Positions 45,564-54,942 are shown, counted from the stretch's first letter. The stretch is 64,000 bases of DNA from Microbacterium sediminis (GCF_004564075.1 NZ_CP038256.1:620001-684000); one strand, 5' to 3'. Numbers and translations: made by a program. The notes: a model not told the origin generated them from the letters alone.

Positions 45564-48500
45564 GTGTGGCCGGCCGAATCCAGAGCCGCGGTGGATGACA
45601 TCGCGGCCGATGTGACCCCGAGCGACCTCGGCGTCGCGGAACCGGGGGTGCGCGTCGTGCACGCCGCCGACGCCGAGCGTCAGCGCCTGCGCATGGCCGC
45701 GGCGGACCTCGGCGGGCCCTCGCCGCTGCTGCACTACCGCGAGGCGCACGACTCGGGCATCGACATCACCAAGGCCCACCCCGGCAGCCTGCCGCAGTTC
45801 ATCACGGGCAAGTCCACGCTGCTGTCGAACCTGTTCCGCGACGAGGTGGCGCTGCGCACGGCGCGGCTGGCCGCCGAGCGGATCACCGCCAAGAACATCG
45901 AGCTGCGCACCGTCCGGGCGATCGACGCCGTGCGCCTGGCGGTGGGCGTGGCGTCGTGGCGACTGGGCGCCGAGACCTTCAACGCGCCGGTGCTGCTGCG
46001 CCCGCTGGCGATCCGCCGGCACCACACCGACTTCGAGCTCAAGCTGCACGGCGCGTTCGTCGTGAACCCGGAGCTTGTCCGCGCCCTGCGCAGCCAGTTC
46101 GGGATCGAGCTCGACGGCCCGGCGCTGGCCTCGCTGGCGCACTCCGACGGCGTGTTCAAGCCGCAGCCGGTGATCGATCACCTGCGGGCGGCGACCGCCC
46201 GGATCGAGACCTTCACCGTGCGGCCGCGCCTCGTCGTCTCGACCTTCGCCGACGTCGGCGGCGTGATGGCGCGCGACCTGCACGACCTCGGCCACCCGGT
46301 GCTCGACGCGCTCGCCGGCCACGACGACGCCATCGCCAACCTGCGCGACCAGCGCGACGCGCCGCACGTCACCCACCCCGACGAGCGGGCGCCCGCCTCC
46401 GACACGCTGCTGCTCGACGCCGACGCGGAGCAGGAGCGCGTGCTCGCCCGCATCGCCGCCGGACAGTCGATCGTCGTGCACACGCTGCCCGGCACGGGCG
46501 GCACCCAGACGGTGATCAACGCCGTCGGCTCGCTCGTGCGCGCCGGCAAGCGCGTGCTCGTCGTGAGCCCGCGCCGGTCGACGCTCGACGGCGTCCGCCA
46601 CCGCCTCGCCGCGGTCGGCCTCGACGCCCTGGCGGTCTCGCCGTCGTCGCTGCGCCGCGACCTCATCCGCGCGATCGGCCGCAACGAGAAGGCCGAGCAG
46701 CCGCGCGTCAGCGACATCGACGACGCCCTCGTGCGCCTGCGCACCGTGCTGCGTGATTACCGTCGCGCGCTCGTGAAGCCCCACCCGCAGCTGGGCGTCT
46801 CGGCGCTCGACGCCGCGCGCACGCTCACCAAGCTCGCGTCGCTGCCGCAGCCGCCGTCGACGACGGCCCGGCTCGGCATCCGCGCGCTTGAGCGGCTGGC
46901 GGGAGACCGCACCGACGCGGCCCGCACCCTCACGCTCGCCGCGCGCCTGGGCGAGTTCCGGATCGGCCCGAACGATTCGCCCTGGTACGGCGTCGCGTTC
47001 GCGACGACGCAGGAGGCGAAGGACGCGCACGCGCTCGCCGGCCGGCTGCAGAGCACCGATGTGCCGCAGCTGCTCGAGCGCGGCTATGAGCTCATCGCGC
47101 AGACGCGCATGCGCCCCTTCACGACGATCGACGAGCTCGGCGAGTACCTGCGCCTCCTGCACGGCATCCGCGACTCGCTCGACCGGTTCAGCCCCACGGT
47201 GTTCGAGCGGCCGCTCGCCGAGCTCATCAAGGCACACGGCCCGCGCCGCGAGGCCGAGAGCATGCCCGGCGCCACGCGCCGGCGGCTGAAGAAGCTCGCC
47301 AAGGAGTACGTGCGCCCCGGCGTGCACGTGGTCGACATGCACGGCGCGCTCGTGCGCATCCAGCACCAGCGCGCGCAGTGGCAGCAGCTCGTCGACACCG
47401 GCGTGGTGCCCGAGGTGCCGATCGGCATCGCCGAGGTCGAGAGCGCCTGGCAGCGCGTCGAGACCGACCTCGAGTCGCTCGATCGCGCACTGGGCCGCGG
47501 CACCCGCCTCGCCGCGATGCCGGTGCAGCGCCTCGTGCGCACGCTCGGCGGGCTCGCCGCCGACTCCGAGGTGTTCGACAACATCGTCGAGCGCGCCGAG
47601 CTGCGCACCCAGCTGGCGCGCCTGGGCCTGGAGCCGCTGCTGACCGAGCTGTCGGTGCGTCACGTCGACGAGGCGCGCGTGGCCGAGGAGCTCGAGTTCG
47701 CGTGGTGGCAGTCGGCGCTCGAGCACATGCTGCAGAGCGACCGGGCGCTGCTGGGGGCGAACACGTCGGTGGTCGATCGCCTGGAGCGCGACTTCCGCCT
47801 CGTGGACGAGGCTCACGCCTCGGCATCCGGGCCGCTGCTGGCCTGGCAGCTCGCCGCCCAGTGGAAGATCGGGATCGTCGACGAGCCCGACCAGTCCGCC
47901 TCGCTGCGCCGCGCGCTGATGCGCGGCGAGGTCGACCCCGAGGCCGTGCTGCGCGAGGCGCCCACCCTCATGCGCGTGCTCGCGCCGGTCTGGCTCGCCT
48001 CTCCCTACGAGGTGCCGTCGATCCCCGACACCGAGACGTTCGACACCGTGATCCTGGCCGACGCGGCCGCCGTGAGCGTCACCGAGGCGGCGCCGGCGAT
48101 CCGCCGCGCGCAGCAGGTGGTGGCCTTCGGCGACCCGGTGACCCAGCGCCCGACGCCGTTCGTCGTGCAGACGGGGCGCGAGGTCGAGGCCGGGGCCGTG
48201 TTCGATGCGGGGAGCCTGTTCGAGGGCCTCGCGGAGATCGTGCCCGTCGAGACGCTCACCCGCAGCTACCGCGCCGGCGGCGAGGACCTGGCCGCGCTCG
48301 TCAACGACGCCTTCTACGGCGGCGAGATCGTCTCGCTGCCGTGGGCGGGCTCGTACCTGGGCCGAGGCAGCCTCACGGTCGACTACGTGGAGGGCGGCCA
48401 CGGTGCGCCCGATCCCGTCACGGGAGCGGTCGAGAGCCCCGATCTCGAGGTCAACCGCGTGGTCTCGCTCGTGGTGGAGCACGCCGTCAACCGGCCCAAC

Positions 48501-49259
48501 GAGTCGCTCATGGTCGTCAGCGTGAGCCGCAAGCATGCCGAGCGCGTGCGCGCCGCGATCAATGCGGCCTTCGCGGGGCGCAGCGACGTGGCCGACTTCG
48601 TCTCGCGCGACACCGGCGAGCCGCTCACGGTGCTCACGCTCGAGGAGGCCGCCGCCGAGAGCCGGGACCGCGTCATCCTCACCCTCGGCTACGGCCTCAC
48701 CAAGCACGGCCGCGTGCTCAGCGAGTTCGGCGACCTGTCGACGCCCGACGGCGAGCGGCTGCTCACGATCGGCATGACCCGCGCCCGCCGCTCGATGGTG
48801 ATCGTCTCGTCGATCCGGCCCTCGTCCTTCGACGACGGGCGCCTGCAGCACGGCGCCGCCACCCTGATGGGCATCCTCGGCGGGCTCGCCGCCCGCGGCC
48901 GCGACGCGCGCCTTGAGGATCTCGCCGACCCGCTCACGCTCGCCCTGGCCCGCGAGCTGCGCCGGCTCGGCGTGGCCGTCGACGTCGACTACCGCGGCAT
49001 GCTGCCGCTGGTGGCGCAGCACGGCGGCAAGGCCGTGGTCGTCGAGCCCGATCCCGAGTCGCGTGCCGAGTCGCTGCGAGAGTCGCTGCGGCTGCGGCCG
49101 CACGTGCTGCGGCGCCTGGGATGGCATTACGTGCGCGTGCACGCGTTCGACCTGTACAGCGACCCGGCGGCCGTCGCCGAGCGGATCGCCGCCGTGCTCG
49201 GGATCACCCCGGGCACGCCCCGGGCCCAGGACGACACCCAGCCGCTCGATCTAACCTGA
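45564..49259 (+). CDS. Large SF1 helicase/AAA-like protein with degenerate catalytic motifs
   Basis: A 1231-residue protein with the architecture of DUF4011/superfamily-1 helicases that end in a Vsr/DUF559-like nuclease fold. The motor landmarks can be placed but are altered: Walker A reads LPGTGGTQT with Gly313 for Lys; the DEAS motif II reads ILADAAAV with Ala834 for Glu; motif III GDPVTQRP (856-863) and the TRARR motif are kept. The C-terminal nuclease-like part (RELRRLGVAVDVDYRG to WHYVRVHAFDLYSDP) lacks an evident metal triad. TACCCT six bases before the GTG suggests leaderless transcription. It may be a structural or regulatory pseudoenzyme. Confidence 0.85.
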   Translation: MWPAESRAAVDDIAADVTPSDLGVAEPGVRVVHAADAERQRLRMAAADLGGPSPLLHYREAHDSGIDITKAHPGSLPQFITGKSTLLSNLFRDEVALRTARLAAERITAKNIELRTVRAIDAVRLAVGVASWRLGAETFNAPVLLRPLAIRRHHTDFELKLHGAFVVNPELVRALRSQFGIELDGPALASLAHSDGVFKPQPVIDHLRAATARIETFTVRPRLVVSTFADVGGVMARDLHDLGHPVLDALAGHDDAIANLRDQRDAPHVTHPDERAPASDTLLLDADAEQERVLARIAAGQSIVVHTLPGTGGTQTVINAVGSLVRAGKRVLVVSPRRSTLDGVRHRLAAVGLDALAVSPSSLRRDLIRAIGRNEKAEQPRVSDIDDALVRLRTVLRDYRRALVKPHPQLGVSALDAARTLTKLASLPQPPSTTARLGIRALERLAGDRTDAARTLTLAARLGEFRIGPNDSPWYGVAFATTQEAKDAHALAGRLQSTDVPQLLERGYELIAQTRMRPFTTIDELGEYLRLLHGIRDSLDRFSPTVFERPLAELIKAHGPRREAESMPGATRRRLKKLAKEYVRPGVHVVDMHGALVRIQHQRAQWQQLVDTGVVPEVPIGIAEVESAWQRVETDLESLDRALGRGTRLAAMPVQRLVRTLGGLAADSEVFDNIVERAELRTQLARLGLEPLLTELSVRHVDEARVAEELEFAWWQSALEHMLQSDRALLGANTSVVDRLERDFRLVDEAHASASGPLLAWQLAAQWKIGIVDEPDQSASLRRALMRGEVDPEAVLREAPTLMRVLAPVWLASPYEVPSIPDTETFDTVILADAAAVSVTEAAPAIRRAQQVVAFGDPVTQRPTPFVVQTGREVEAGAVFDAGSLFEGLAEIVPVETLTRSYRAGGEDLAALVNDAFYGGEIVSLPWAGSYLGRGSLTVDYVEGGHGAPDPVTGAVESPDLEVNRVVSLVVEHAVNRPNESLMVVSVSRKHAERVRAAINAAFAGRSDVADFVSRDTGEPLTVLTLEEAAAESRDRVILTLGYGLTKHGRVLSEFGDLSTPDGERLLTIGMTRARRSMVIVSSIRPSSFDDGRLQHGAATLMGILGGLAARGRDARLEDLADPLTLALARELRRLGVAVDVDYRGMLPLVAQHGGKAVVVEPDPESRAESLRESLRLRPHVLRRLGWHYVRVHAFDLYSDPAAVAERIAAVLGITPGTPRAQDDTQPLDLT

Positions 49260-49263
49260 TCGG

Positions 49264-49464
49264 GTGACGGAGAGCGGTCAGCGGCAGCGCGTCGAGCGGG
49301 TGGCGGGTTCCCGCCGCGCCCGCCTCACGCGCGTCGACGGCACCCTCTCGGACTCCGAGGCCGAGGCGACGCTGCGGGGCGAGCGGCCCGGCGCCGTCGC
49401 GCCCGCGGGGGAGCGGGGCGCCAACGACGACCGCCTCCGCCGCGACCGGCCGCCGCACTGGTGA
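49264..49464 (+). CDS. Hypothetical small basic protein
   Basis: A 66-residue, Arg-rich and probably disordered protein that starts with GTG five bases after the helicase-like gene. Its C-terminus ends GANDDRLRRDRPPHW, a pattern seen in small proteins placed after this helicase-like gene in relatives as far as I can recall. No family is recognised. A terminator follows after 20 bases, which fits a two-gene unit. Confidence 0.55.
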   Translation: MTESGQRQRVERVAGSRRARLTRVDGTLSDSEAEATLRGERPGAVAPAGERGANDDRLRRDRPPHW

Positions 49465-49483
49465 GCTTCCCGGGAACGACGAA

Positions 49484-49514
49484 GGGCGCCGCCGGATCGA
49501 ACCGGCGACGCCCC
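49484..49514. terminator. Terminator between the helicase unit and mscL
   Basis: An imperfect stem-loop (GGGCG..GCCGG paired with CCGGC..CGCCCC) in the convergent space, usable from both sides. Confidence 0.7.
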
Positions 49515-49527
49515 TCGAGATGACGCG

Positions 49528-49935
49528 TTACTGCTGCGGCCGGGCGGCGAGCAGGTCGCGGATCTGCGCGAGCAGCTCCTCCTGCGTGGGGGCCGGCTCG
49601 GCCTCCTCGTCGACCGCGAGCTTGGCGGCGCGGCGCTCGGCGATCTTGTTCATCGGCAGCACCAGGGCGAAGTAGACGACCGCCGCGATGGCGAGGAAGT
49701 TGATGATCGCCTGGATGATGGCGCCGATGCCGAAGTTCACCGGGGCGAAGATGCCCGGGAAGGTGATGACCCAGCCCGACAGGCTGCCGCTGGGCACGAA
49801 TGCGCCGAGCAGCGGGTTGATGACGTAGTCGACGACGGCCGTGACGATCGCGCCGAACGCGCCGCCGATGACGACCGCGACCGCGAGATCGATGACGTTG
49901 CCGCGCATGATGAACTCTTTGAAGCCCTGCAGCAT
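49528..49935 (-). CDS. mscL: Large-conductance mechanosensitive channel
   Basis: Pentameric inner-membrane channel that opens on hypo-osmotic shock. The 135 residues show the family start GFKEFIMRGNVIDLAVAVVIGGAFG, the first helix, the loop, a second helix (INFLAIAAVVYFALVLPMN) and the C-terminal helical bundle ending in an acidic tail. The ATG at 49935 has GAAGGAA upstream; an in-frame start 13 codons earlier is rejected. Confidence 0.96.
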   Translation of the reverse strand: MLQGFKEFIMRGNVIDLAVAVVIGGAFGAIVTAVVDYVINPLLGAFVPSGSLSGWVITFPGIFAPVNFGIGAIIQAIINFLAIAAVVYFALVLPMNKIAERRAAKLAVDEEAEPAPTQEELLAQIRDLLAARPQQ

Positions 49936-49984
49936 TTCGGTTCCTTCCCCCATCCGGCGACACGCCGGAATCATCGGGCGCCGA

Positions 49985-50263
49985 TCAGGACGAGGCCGGC
50001 GCCGGAGCGGACGCTCCGGAAGACGATGATGCCGTGGACGTCGATGCGGCGCCAGACGCCGCGCCCGAATCGCCCGCAGTCGACCCCGACCGCGAATCGG
50101 TGCGGTAGAACCCCGAGCCGTTGAACGTGACGCCGATCGATCCGTACTGCTTGCGCAGCGGGCCGCCGCACGCGGGGCACTCGGTCAGCGACGGATCGCT
50201 GAAGGACTGGACGGCGTCGAAGGCGTGACCGCACGTCTTGCAGGCATAGGCGTAGGTAGGCAA
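49985..50263 (-). CDS. FmdB-family zinc ribbon protein
   Basis: A 92-residue protein. The first 55 residues are the FmdB/CxxC regulatory zinc ribbon: PTYAYACKTCGHAFD and CPACGG, then the VTFNGSGFYRTD tail that closes the domain. The rest is a Ser/Ala/Gly-rich low-complexity tail. The start is TTG. Members are small putative regulators of unknown target; it lies between mscL and the cyclo-ligase gene, 23 bases after the latter. Confidence 0.9.
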   Translation of the reverse strand: MPTYAYACKTCGHAFDAVQSFSDPSLTECPACGGPLRKQYGSIGVTFNGSGFYRTDSRSGSTAGDSGAASGAASTSTASSSSGASAPAPASS

Positions 50264-50286
50264 TGCGTCCTCGCAGGGTGACGTGA

Positions 50287-50883
50287 TCAGCGACGCGGGC
50301 GCGGGAATGCGCGCGTCCGGGTGGGGGTGACGATGCCGGTGACCGGCTGATCGTGCACCTCGCGGGGAACCCGCTCCACCAACTCAGAATCATAGATGAC
50401 CGCATACACCGGGGGACTGTGCTCCATGGAGCCCAGGGTCTTGTCGTAGTAGCCGCGGCCCCAGCCCAGCCGCCACCCCTCCTCGTCGATCGCGGCGGCG
50501 GGGATGACGAGCAGGTCGACGTCGTTCACCGCGATCGGCCCGAGCACCTCGCCGATCGGCTCCGGCACCCCGTATGCGCCCTCGATCTCCTCGCCGTCCG
50601 GCGTCGCCACCGCCCAGTCGAGCAAGCCGTCCTCGCGCGTGACGGGCAGCAGCACGCGCAGGCCGCGCGCGACTGCCGCGTTCAGGAACGGGCGGGTGCT
50701 CGGCTCGATCGTGGTCGACAGGTAGCAGGCGATCGAGGTGGCGCCGTGCTCGGCGACGAGCGCATCGAGCTGCCGCGCGATCCCCTCGGCCGCAGCCTGA
50801 CGCTGGGCATCGGAGAGCATCTGCCGACGCTCCCGCATCTCGGCGCGCAGGGCGCGCTTCTCGTGCTCGACGGGCTCCGGCAT
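50287..50883 (-). CDS. 5-formyltetrahydrofolate cyclo-ligase
   Basis: Converts 5-formyl-THF to 5,10-methenyl-THF with ATP in folate metabolism. The 198-residue protein has KRALRAEMRERR at the N-terminus, the substrate region around YLSTTIEPSTRPF, and the nucleotide loop GWRLGWGRGYYDKTL. A minus-strand TAGAAT six bases before the ATG suggests leaderless transcription. It shares a 55-base divergent promoter region with galU. Confidence 0.95.
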   Translation of the reverse strand: MPEPVEHEKRALRAEMRERRQMLSDAQRQAAAEGIARQLDALVAEHGATSIACYLSTTIEPSTRPFLNAAVARGLRVLLPVTREDGLLDWAVATPDGEEIEGAYGVPEPIGEVLGPIAVNDVDLLVIPAAAIDEEGWRLGWGRGYYDKTLGSMEHSPPVYAVIYDSELVERVPREVHDQPVTGIVTPTRTRAFPRPRR

Positions 50884-50938
50884 GGCCCGATTCTACGGGC
50901 GAGGTGTAATCACGGGCCGGTCATCTAGTGTGGTTTGC

Positions 50939-51826
50939 ATGGAACCCGCGAAGATCAAGGCGGTGATGCCCGTCGCAGGACTGGGCACGCGCTTCCTCCC
51001 CGCCACCAAGGCGACCCCCAAGGAGATGCTTCCGGTGGTCGACAAGCCGGCGATCCAGTACGTCGTGGAGGAGGCGGTTGCCGCCGGGATCCGCGACGTG
51101 CTCATGATCATCGGACGCAACAAGAACGCGATCGCCAACCACTTCGACTCCGTGCCGGAGCTCGAGGAGAAGCTCGAGGCCAAGGGCGACGAGGCCAAGC
51201 TCGGCCGCGTGCGCGCCTCGAGCGGCCTCGCCGACGTCCACCTGCTCCGCCAGGGCGAGCCCAAGGGCCTCGGCCACGCCGTCTCGCGTGCGCGGTCGCA
51301 CGTGGGCGACGCGCCGTTCGTGGTGATGCTGGGCGACGACCTCATCGACGAGCGCGACCCGCTGCTTCCCACCATGATCGACGTCCACGAGAAGAAGGCC
51401 GCCATGGTCATCGCGCTCATGGAGGTCGACCCCGATCACATCCACCTGTACGGCTGCGCATCGGTCGAGCCGACCGACATGCCCGACGTCGTCAAGGTCG
51501 TCGACCTCGTGGAGAAGCCGTCCAAGGAGGACGCGCCGTCGAATCTCGCGATCATCGGCCGCTACCTGCTCACGCCGGCGATCTTCGAGGTGCTCGAGCA
51601 CACGCAGCCGGGCAAGGGCGGCGAGATCCAGCTGACCGACGCCCTCAAGGAGTTCGCCACCGACCCCGAGAAGGTCGATGTGTACGGCGTCGTGTTCCGC
51701 GGCCGTCGCTACGACACCGGCGATAAGCTCGACTACATCAAGGCGATCATGCGGATCGCTGCGGATCGCGACGACCTCGGCCCCGAGCTGCGGCCCTGGA
51801 TCAAGGAGTTCGCCGCTTCGCTCTGA
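50939..51826 (+). CDS. galU: UTP--glucose-1-phosphate uridylyltransferase
   Basis: Makes UDP-glucose for cell-envelope polysaccharides. The 295 residues carry the nucleotidyl-transferase signature AVMPVAGLGTRFLPATKA with KEMLPVVDKPAIQY, the metal Asp in VVMLGDDLID, the sugar site LVEKPSKEDAPSNLAIIGRY and YDTGDKLDYIKA. TAGTGT seven bases before the ATG suggests a leaderless mRNA. The acetyltransferase gene follows after 19 bases. Confidence 0.96.
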   Translation: MEPAKIKAVMPVAGLGTRFLPATKATPKEMLPVVDKPAIQYVVEEAVAAGIRDVLMIIGRNKNAIANHFDSVPELEEKLEAKGDEAKLGRVRASSGLADVHLLRQGEPKGLGHAVSRARSHVGDAPFVVMLGDDLIDERDPLLPTMIDVHEKKAAMVIALMEVDPDHIHLYGCASVEPTDMPDVVKVVDLVEKPSKEDAPSNLAIIGRYLLTPAIFEVLEHTQPGKGGEIQLTDALKEFATDPEKVDVYGVVFRGRRYDTGDKLDYIKAIMRIAADRDDLGPELRPWIKEFAASL

Positions 51827-51845
51827 TCGCACGAAGGAGAGCCGG

Positions 51846-52475
51846 ATGGAAGCGCTGCATTCCCGTCAGCACGGCGCGTATTCCGTCCGGCTCATCCGTC
51901 CCCGCGACGCGCGTGATCTGCAGCACGAGCTCATGACCAACCGCTCGTGGCTGCGGCCGTGGGAGGCGACGAACCCGCACGGGGCCGTCTCGCTCGACAT
52001 GCGGTACGCGATCCGGCGGCTGCTGCAGCAGTACAAGGACGGCGCGGGACTGCCGCTCGTCATGGAGCACGAGGGGCGCCTGGCCGGTCAGCTCAACGTG
52101 TGGGGCATCGCCCGCGGCTCGCTCGAGTCGGCGACGATCGGGTACTGGGTGAGCGAGCGCTTCGCCGGCCTCGGCATCACGCCCACGTGCGTGGCCATGG
52201 CCACCGACATCTGCTTCGAGGAGCTCGGGCTGCACCGGATGGAGATCTGCATCCGGCCCGAGAACGTCGCCAGCCTGCGTGTGGTCGAGAAGCTCGGCTT
52301 CCGGTACGAGGGGCTCCGCCGCCGCTACATCCACATCGACGGCGACTGGCGCGATCACTACGCGTTCGCGCTGGTGCGCGAGGACGTTCCCGAGGGCGTG
52401 CTGAACCGCTGGATCAGCGGTCGGGTGCCCGCGGACGCGGCGCACGTGCCGCCGGTGGACCGCCAGACGCACTGA
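51846..52475 (+). CDS. GNAT-family N-acetyltransferase (RimJ-like)
   Basis: A 209-residue acetyl-CoA-dependent transferase of the RimJ/RimL class, which modify protein N-termini. The fold is clear: SVRLIRPRDARDLQHEL, the ATIGYWVSERFAGLGITPTC acetyl-CoA loop, and IRPENVASLRVVEKLGFRYEG. GAAGGAGAG before the ATG is a strong ribosome site. It follows galU closely, in one probable transcript. Confidence 0.93.
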   Translation: MEALHSRQHGAYSVRLIRPRDARDLQHELMTNRSWLRPWEATNPHGAVSLDMRYAIRRLLQQYKDGAGLPLVMEHEGRLAGQLNVWGIARGSLESATIGYWVSERFAGLGITPTCVAMATDICFEELGLHRMEICIRPENVASLRVVEKLGFRYEGLRRRYIHIDGDWRDHYAFALVREDVPEGVLNRWISGRVPADAAHVPPVDRQTH

Positions 52476-52559
52476 CCGCAGGCCGCCGCCCGCGCCGATC
52501 CGCGCGACACACGCCGGCCGGTGCGGAATATTCCCGCGGCGTCGCCTACCGTTGCGAGC

Positions 52560-53471
52560 ATGGATGGGGGCCAGGTACTCGGCGGCGGGGTCGTGATGCT
52601 CGTCGCCGTCGTGCTCTGGCTCGTCTACCTGCTGCCGACCTGGATCAACCGCTCGCGGTACGACGCCGCCGAGCGCAACGCCGTCCGGCTCGGGCGCGCG
52701 CTGCGCGTGCTGGCCGAGACCACCGAGTCGCCGGCCGAGGTGCGCGTGGAGCTCACCGCCCGCCAGGCGCACCTCCAGCAGAAGCTCGCGCGGCGCGCGC
52801 AGGCCGAGGTGGAGCGCCTGCAGCGGGAGCGCGAGAAGATCGCGGCACAGGAGCAGCGCCTCGAGCGCGACCGCGAGCGCCAGGAGCTCGAGCGCCGGCG
52901 CCGCGAGGTCCGTGCCGCCCAGCGCGCGCTCAACGCGGGCCGCCGCATGGCCCGCGCGCGGCGGATCGTGCGCCTGTCGGCGCTGGCCGCGGTCGTCTCG
53001 GGCATCGGCCTGACCGTGTGGGGCACGCTGGCGTTCGCCGCGGGCCCCGGCATGCTGCTCGGCGGCGTGGGGCTGTCGGTGCTCGGCATCGTGGTGCTCA
53101 ACCGGATGGCGCACGTGGCGCGCCGCGTCCGCGCTCCGCGCCCCGTGCCGGCTCCCGTGGTCGCCCGCCGAGAGTCGTCGCCGCTGATCAACCCCGAGGA
53201 CCGCGGCTGGACGCCCCGCACGCTGCCGGCGCCGCTCGTGGCGACCGCCGGCTCGCGCGCCGCGGGCGAGGTCGCGGCGCAGAGCGCGCGCGAGGCCCTG
53301 CTGCAGGCCGCCCGCGAGGAGGCCCTGCGCACCCGCGTCGAGGAGCGGACGCCCGCTCCGGTGCCGCTCACGGCGGCCGAGGAATCGCGCTATGCCCGCA
53401 TGGGCTACGTCGACGACGCCGAGATCGAGAGCCACGTGCGCGAACTGCTCGCACGTCGCGCGGCGGGGTGA
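52560..53471 (+). CDS. Membrane protein with coiled-coil and two helix regions
   Basis: A 303-residue protein with an N-terminal membrane helix (GGVVMLVAVVLWLVYLLPTW), then a long charged coiled coil (residues about 75-135, rich in Arg, Glu and Gln), a second hydrophobic pair (residues about 140-185) and a disordered Ala/Arg-rich C-terminus. No enzyme motif is seen. This layout is a common conserved hypothetical of Microbacteriaceae found after a RimJ-type gene. TACCGT seven bases before the ATG suggests leaderless transcription. It precedes tRNA-Ala. Confidence 0.8.
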   Translation: MDGGQVLGGGVVMLVAVVLWLVYLLPTWINRSRYDAAERNAVRLGRALRVLAETTESPAEVRVELTARQAHLQQKLARRAQAEVERLQREREKIAAQEQRLERDRERQELERRRREVRAAQRALNAGRRMARARRIVRLSALAAVVSGIGLTVWGTLAFAAGPGMLLGGVGLSVLGIVVLNRMAHVARRVRAPRPVPAPVVARRESSPLINPEDRGWTPRTLPAPLVATAGSRAAGEVAAQSAREALLQAAREEALRTRVEERTPAPVPLTAAEESRYARMGYVDDAEIESHVRELLARRAAG

Positions 53472-53519
53472 GCGTGGACGGAACGCCCCGCCGGATCTGG
53501 TAACGTATCTGAGGTTCAC

Positions 53520-53596
53520 GGGCCTATGGCGCAGTTGGTAGCGCGTCTCGTTCGCAATGAGAAGGTCAGGGGTTCGAATCCCCTTAGGTCCACCAG
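53520..53596 (+). tRNA. tRNA-Ala (anticodon CGC)
   Basis: A 77-base gene with an acceptor stem GGGCCTA/TAGGTCC that contains the alanine identity pair G3-U70. The anticodon loop is TTCGCAA (CGC, reads GCG), the T-arm GGTTCGAATCC, and CCA is encoded. A TAACGT-like -10 lies at 53501-53506. Confidence 0.95.
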
Positions 53597-53681
53597 AATC
53601 GATGTGCCCCGTCAGATGGCGGGGCACATCGCGTATCCGGGCGGCATCGCCGCTCGCGCGACGGGCACGCGGAGTCGGAGC

Positions 53682-54728
53682 ATGCGGACAGGGCAGACGG
53701 ATCGCGCGATCGAGGCCGCGATCGCGGCCGAGGCCCGGTCGGCGGGCATCGTGCTCGATGACGCGCAGAGCGTGGCCGCCTCTCGTCTGGCGCGACTGGC
53801 GGGCCCGATCGGCGATCCCGACGAGCGTCCGGTCGGCGTGTACCTGCACGGACCGGCCGGCCGCGGCAAGACCTGGCTCGCCGATGCGTTCCTGCGGGCG
53901 GTGCCCGATGCGCGCACGCGGCGCGTCCACTTCCACGGTTTCCTCGAGGAGCTGCATCGCGCGATCTTCGCGCGGCGGATCGACGCGGCGCCGGCGCAGG
54001 TCGATGCCGTCGCCGGCGCGATCGACGACACGATCGGCGATGCGGAGGTGCTGGTCTTCGACGAGTTCCACGTGCACGATCCGGGTGACGCGCGCCTGCT
54101 CACGCTGCTGCTGCAGCGGGTCGCCGATCGCGGCATCGCCGTGGTGGCCACGTCGAACTACGCGCCGGCGCAGCTGCTGCCCAACCCGATCTGGCACCAC
54201 CTGTTCGAGCCGGGGATCGCCCTGATCGAGGAGCGGTTCGACATCGTGCCGCTCGAGGGCCCCCGGGACTACCGCGAGGGCGGGGTAGCCCGCGATGGGT
54301 TCGCGGCGGGACGCTGGATCGTCGCCGATGCCGCGCCGGGGGAGCCGACGACGCGGCTCGAGGTGCGCGGCAGGGAGTTCGAGGTCGTCGCCGCCGGCGA
54401 CGGGGAGCTCACGATCACCTTCGCGCAGCTGTGCGAGGCACCGACCTCGGCGATCGAGTACCTCGACTGGGCGACCCGCTACCCGCGCTGGACGGTGCGC
54501 GATGTGCCGTCGCTCGCCGCCGTGCCGCCGCCGGCGCGGCAGCGCTTCGTCAACGCGATCGACGTCCTGGTCGATCGCGGGGTGCGCGCCGCGTTCACCT
54601 CGGCGCTGACCCTCGAGGCCTTCATCGCCTCGGCCCACGACGCGGGCCCCGACGCCCCGCGCCTCACGAGCCGGCTGCGGCTGCTGCGCGCGGAGCGGCC
54701 GCTCGCCGACGCGCGGGTGGCGGGCTAG
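53682..54728 (+). CDS. zapE: Cell division protein ZapE / AFG1-like ATPase
   Basis: AAA+-type ATPase (348 residues) that in E. coli affects Z-ring dynamics and in mitochondria assists protein quality control. Walker A GPAGRGKTW, Walker B VLVFDEFHVHD, the sensor segment VVATSNYAPAQL with LFEPGIALIEERFDIVPL, and the end TSRLRLL are present. The ATG at 53682 follows GGAGTCGGAG; an open frame upstream runs through the tRNA and is rejected. Its stop codon overlaps the stop of the decayed yceI copy on the other strand. A fragment of its 3' end recurs at 56548-56643. Confidence 0.93.
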   Translation: MRTGQTDRAIEAAIAAEARSAGIVLDDAQSVAASRLARLAGPIGDPDERPVGVYLHGPAGRGKTWLADAFLRAVPDARTRRVHFHGFLEELHRAIFARRIDAAPAQVDAVAGAIDDTIGDAEVLVFDEFHVHDPGDARLLTLLLQRVADRGIAVVATSNYAPAQLLPNPIWHHLFEPGIALIEERFDIVPLEGPRDYREGGVARDGFAAGRWIVADAAPGEPTTRLEVRGREFEVVAAGDGELTITFAQLCEAPTSAIEYLDWATRYPRWTVRDVPSLAAVPPPARQRFVNAIDVLVDRGVRAAFTSALTLEAFIASAHDAGPDAPRLTSRLRLLRAERPLADARVAG

Positions 54729-54942
54729 GCGCGCTCGAAGACGAGCTGGAACTCGACGAAGCCCTCGGGCTCCACTCGCACGAAGCCGAGGTTCGGCGCC
54801 GTGACCCCGTAGTCCGCGAACGGGGCGGTGCCGTCGGCGGCCGGTCCCGCGACCGGCTCGGTCAGCCGGAACGTGGCCGCGGGATACTCGGCGGTCGAGA
54901 GCGCCTGATCGCGACATCGACGGTGAACTCCCCGCTCTGTAA
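54725..54942 (-). pseudogene. Decayed yceI copy (C-terminal remnant)
   Basis: The last 60 or so codons match the intact yceI at 56644 (DQALSTAEYP, FADYGVTAPNLGF and VEPEGFVEFQLVFER), but the middle beta strands are deleted and the part before DQALS is another small deletion away. No start remains. It is convergent with zapE exactly as the intact yceI is with the zapE fragment, so it is one half of a duplicated junction. Confidence 0.85.

Noticed and set aside
53520..53681. N-terminal extension of ZapE reading through the tRNA-Ala gene
   Set aside because: The extra residues come from tRNA sequence; the ATG at 53682 has a ribosome site and fits the family start.
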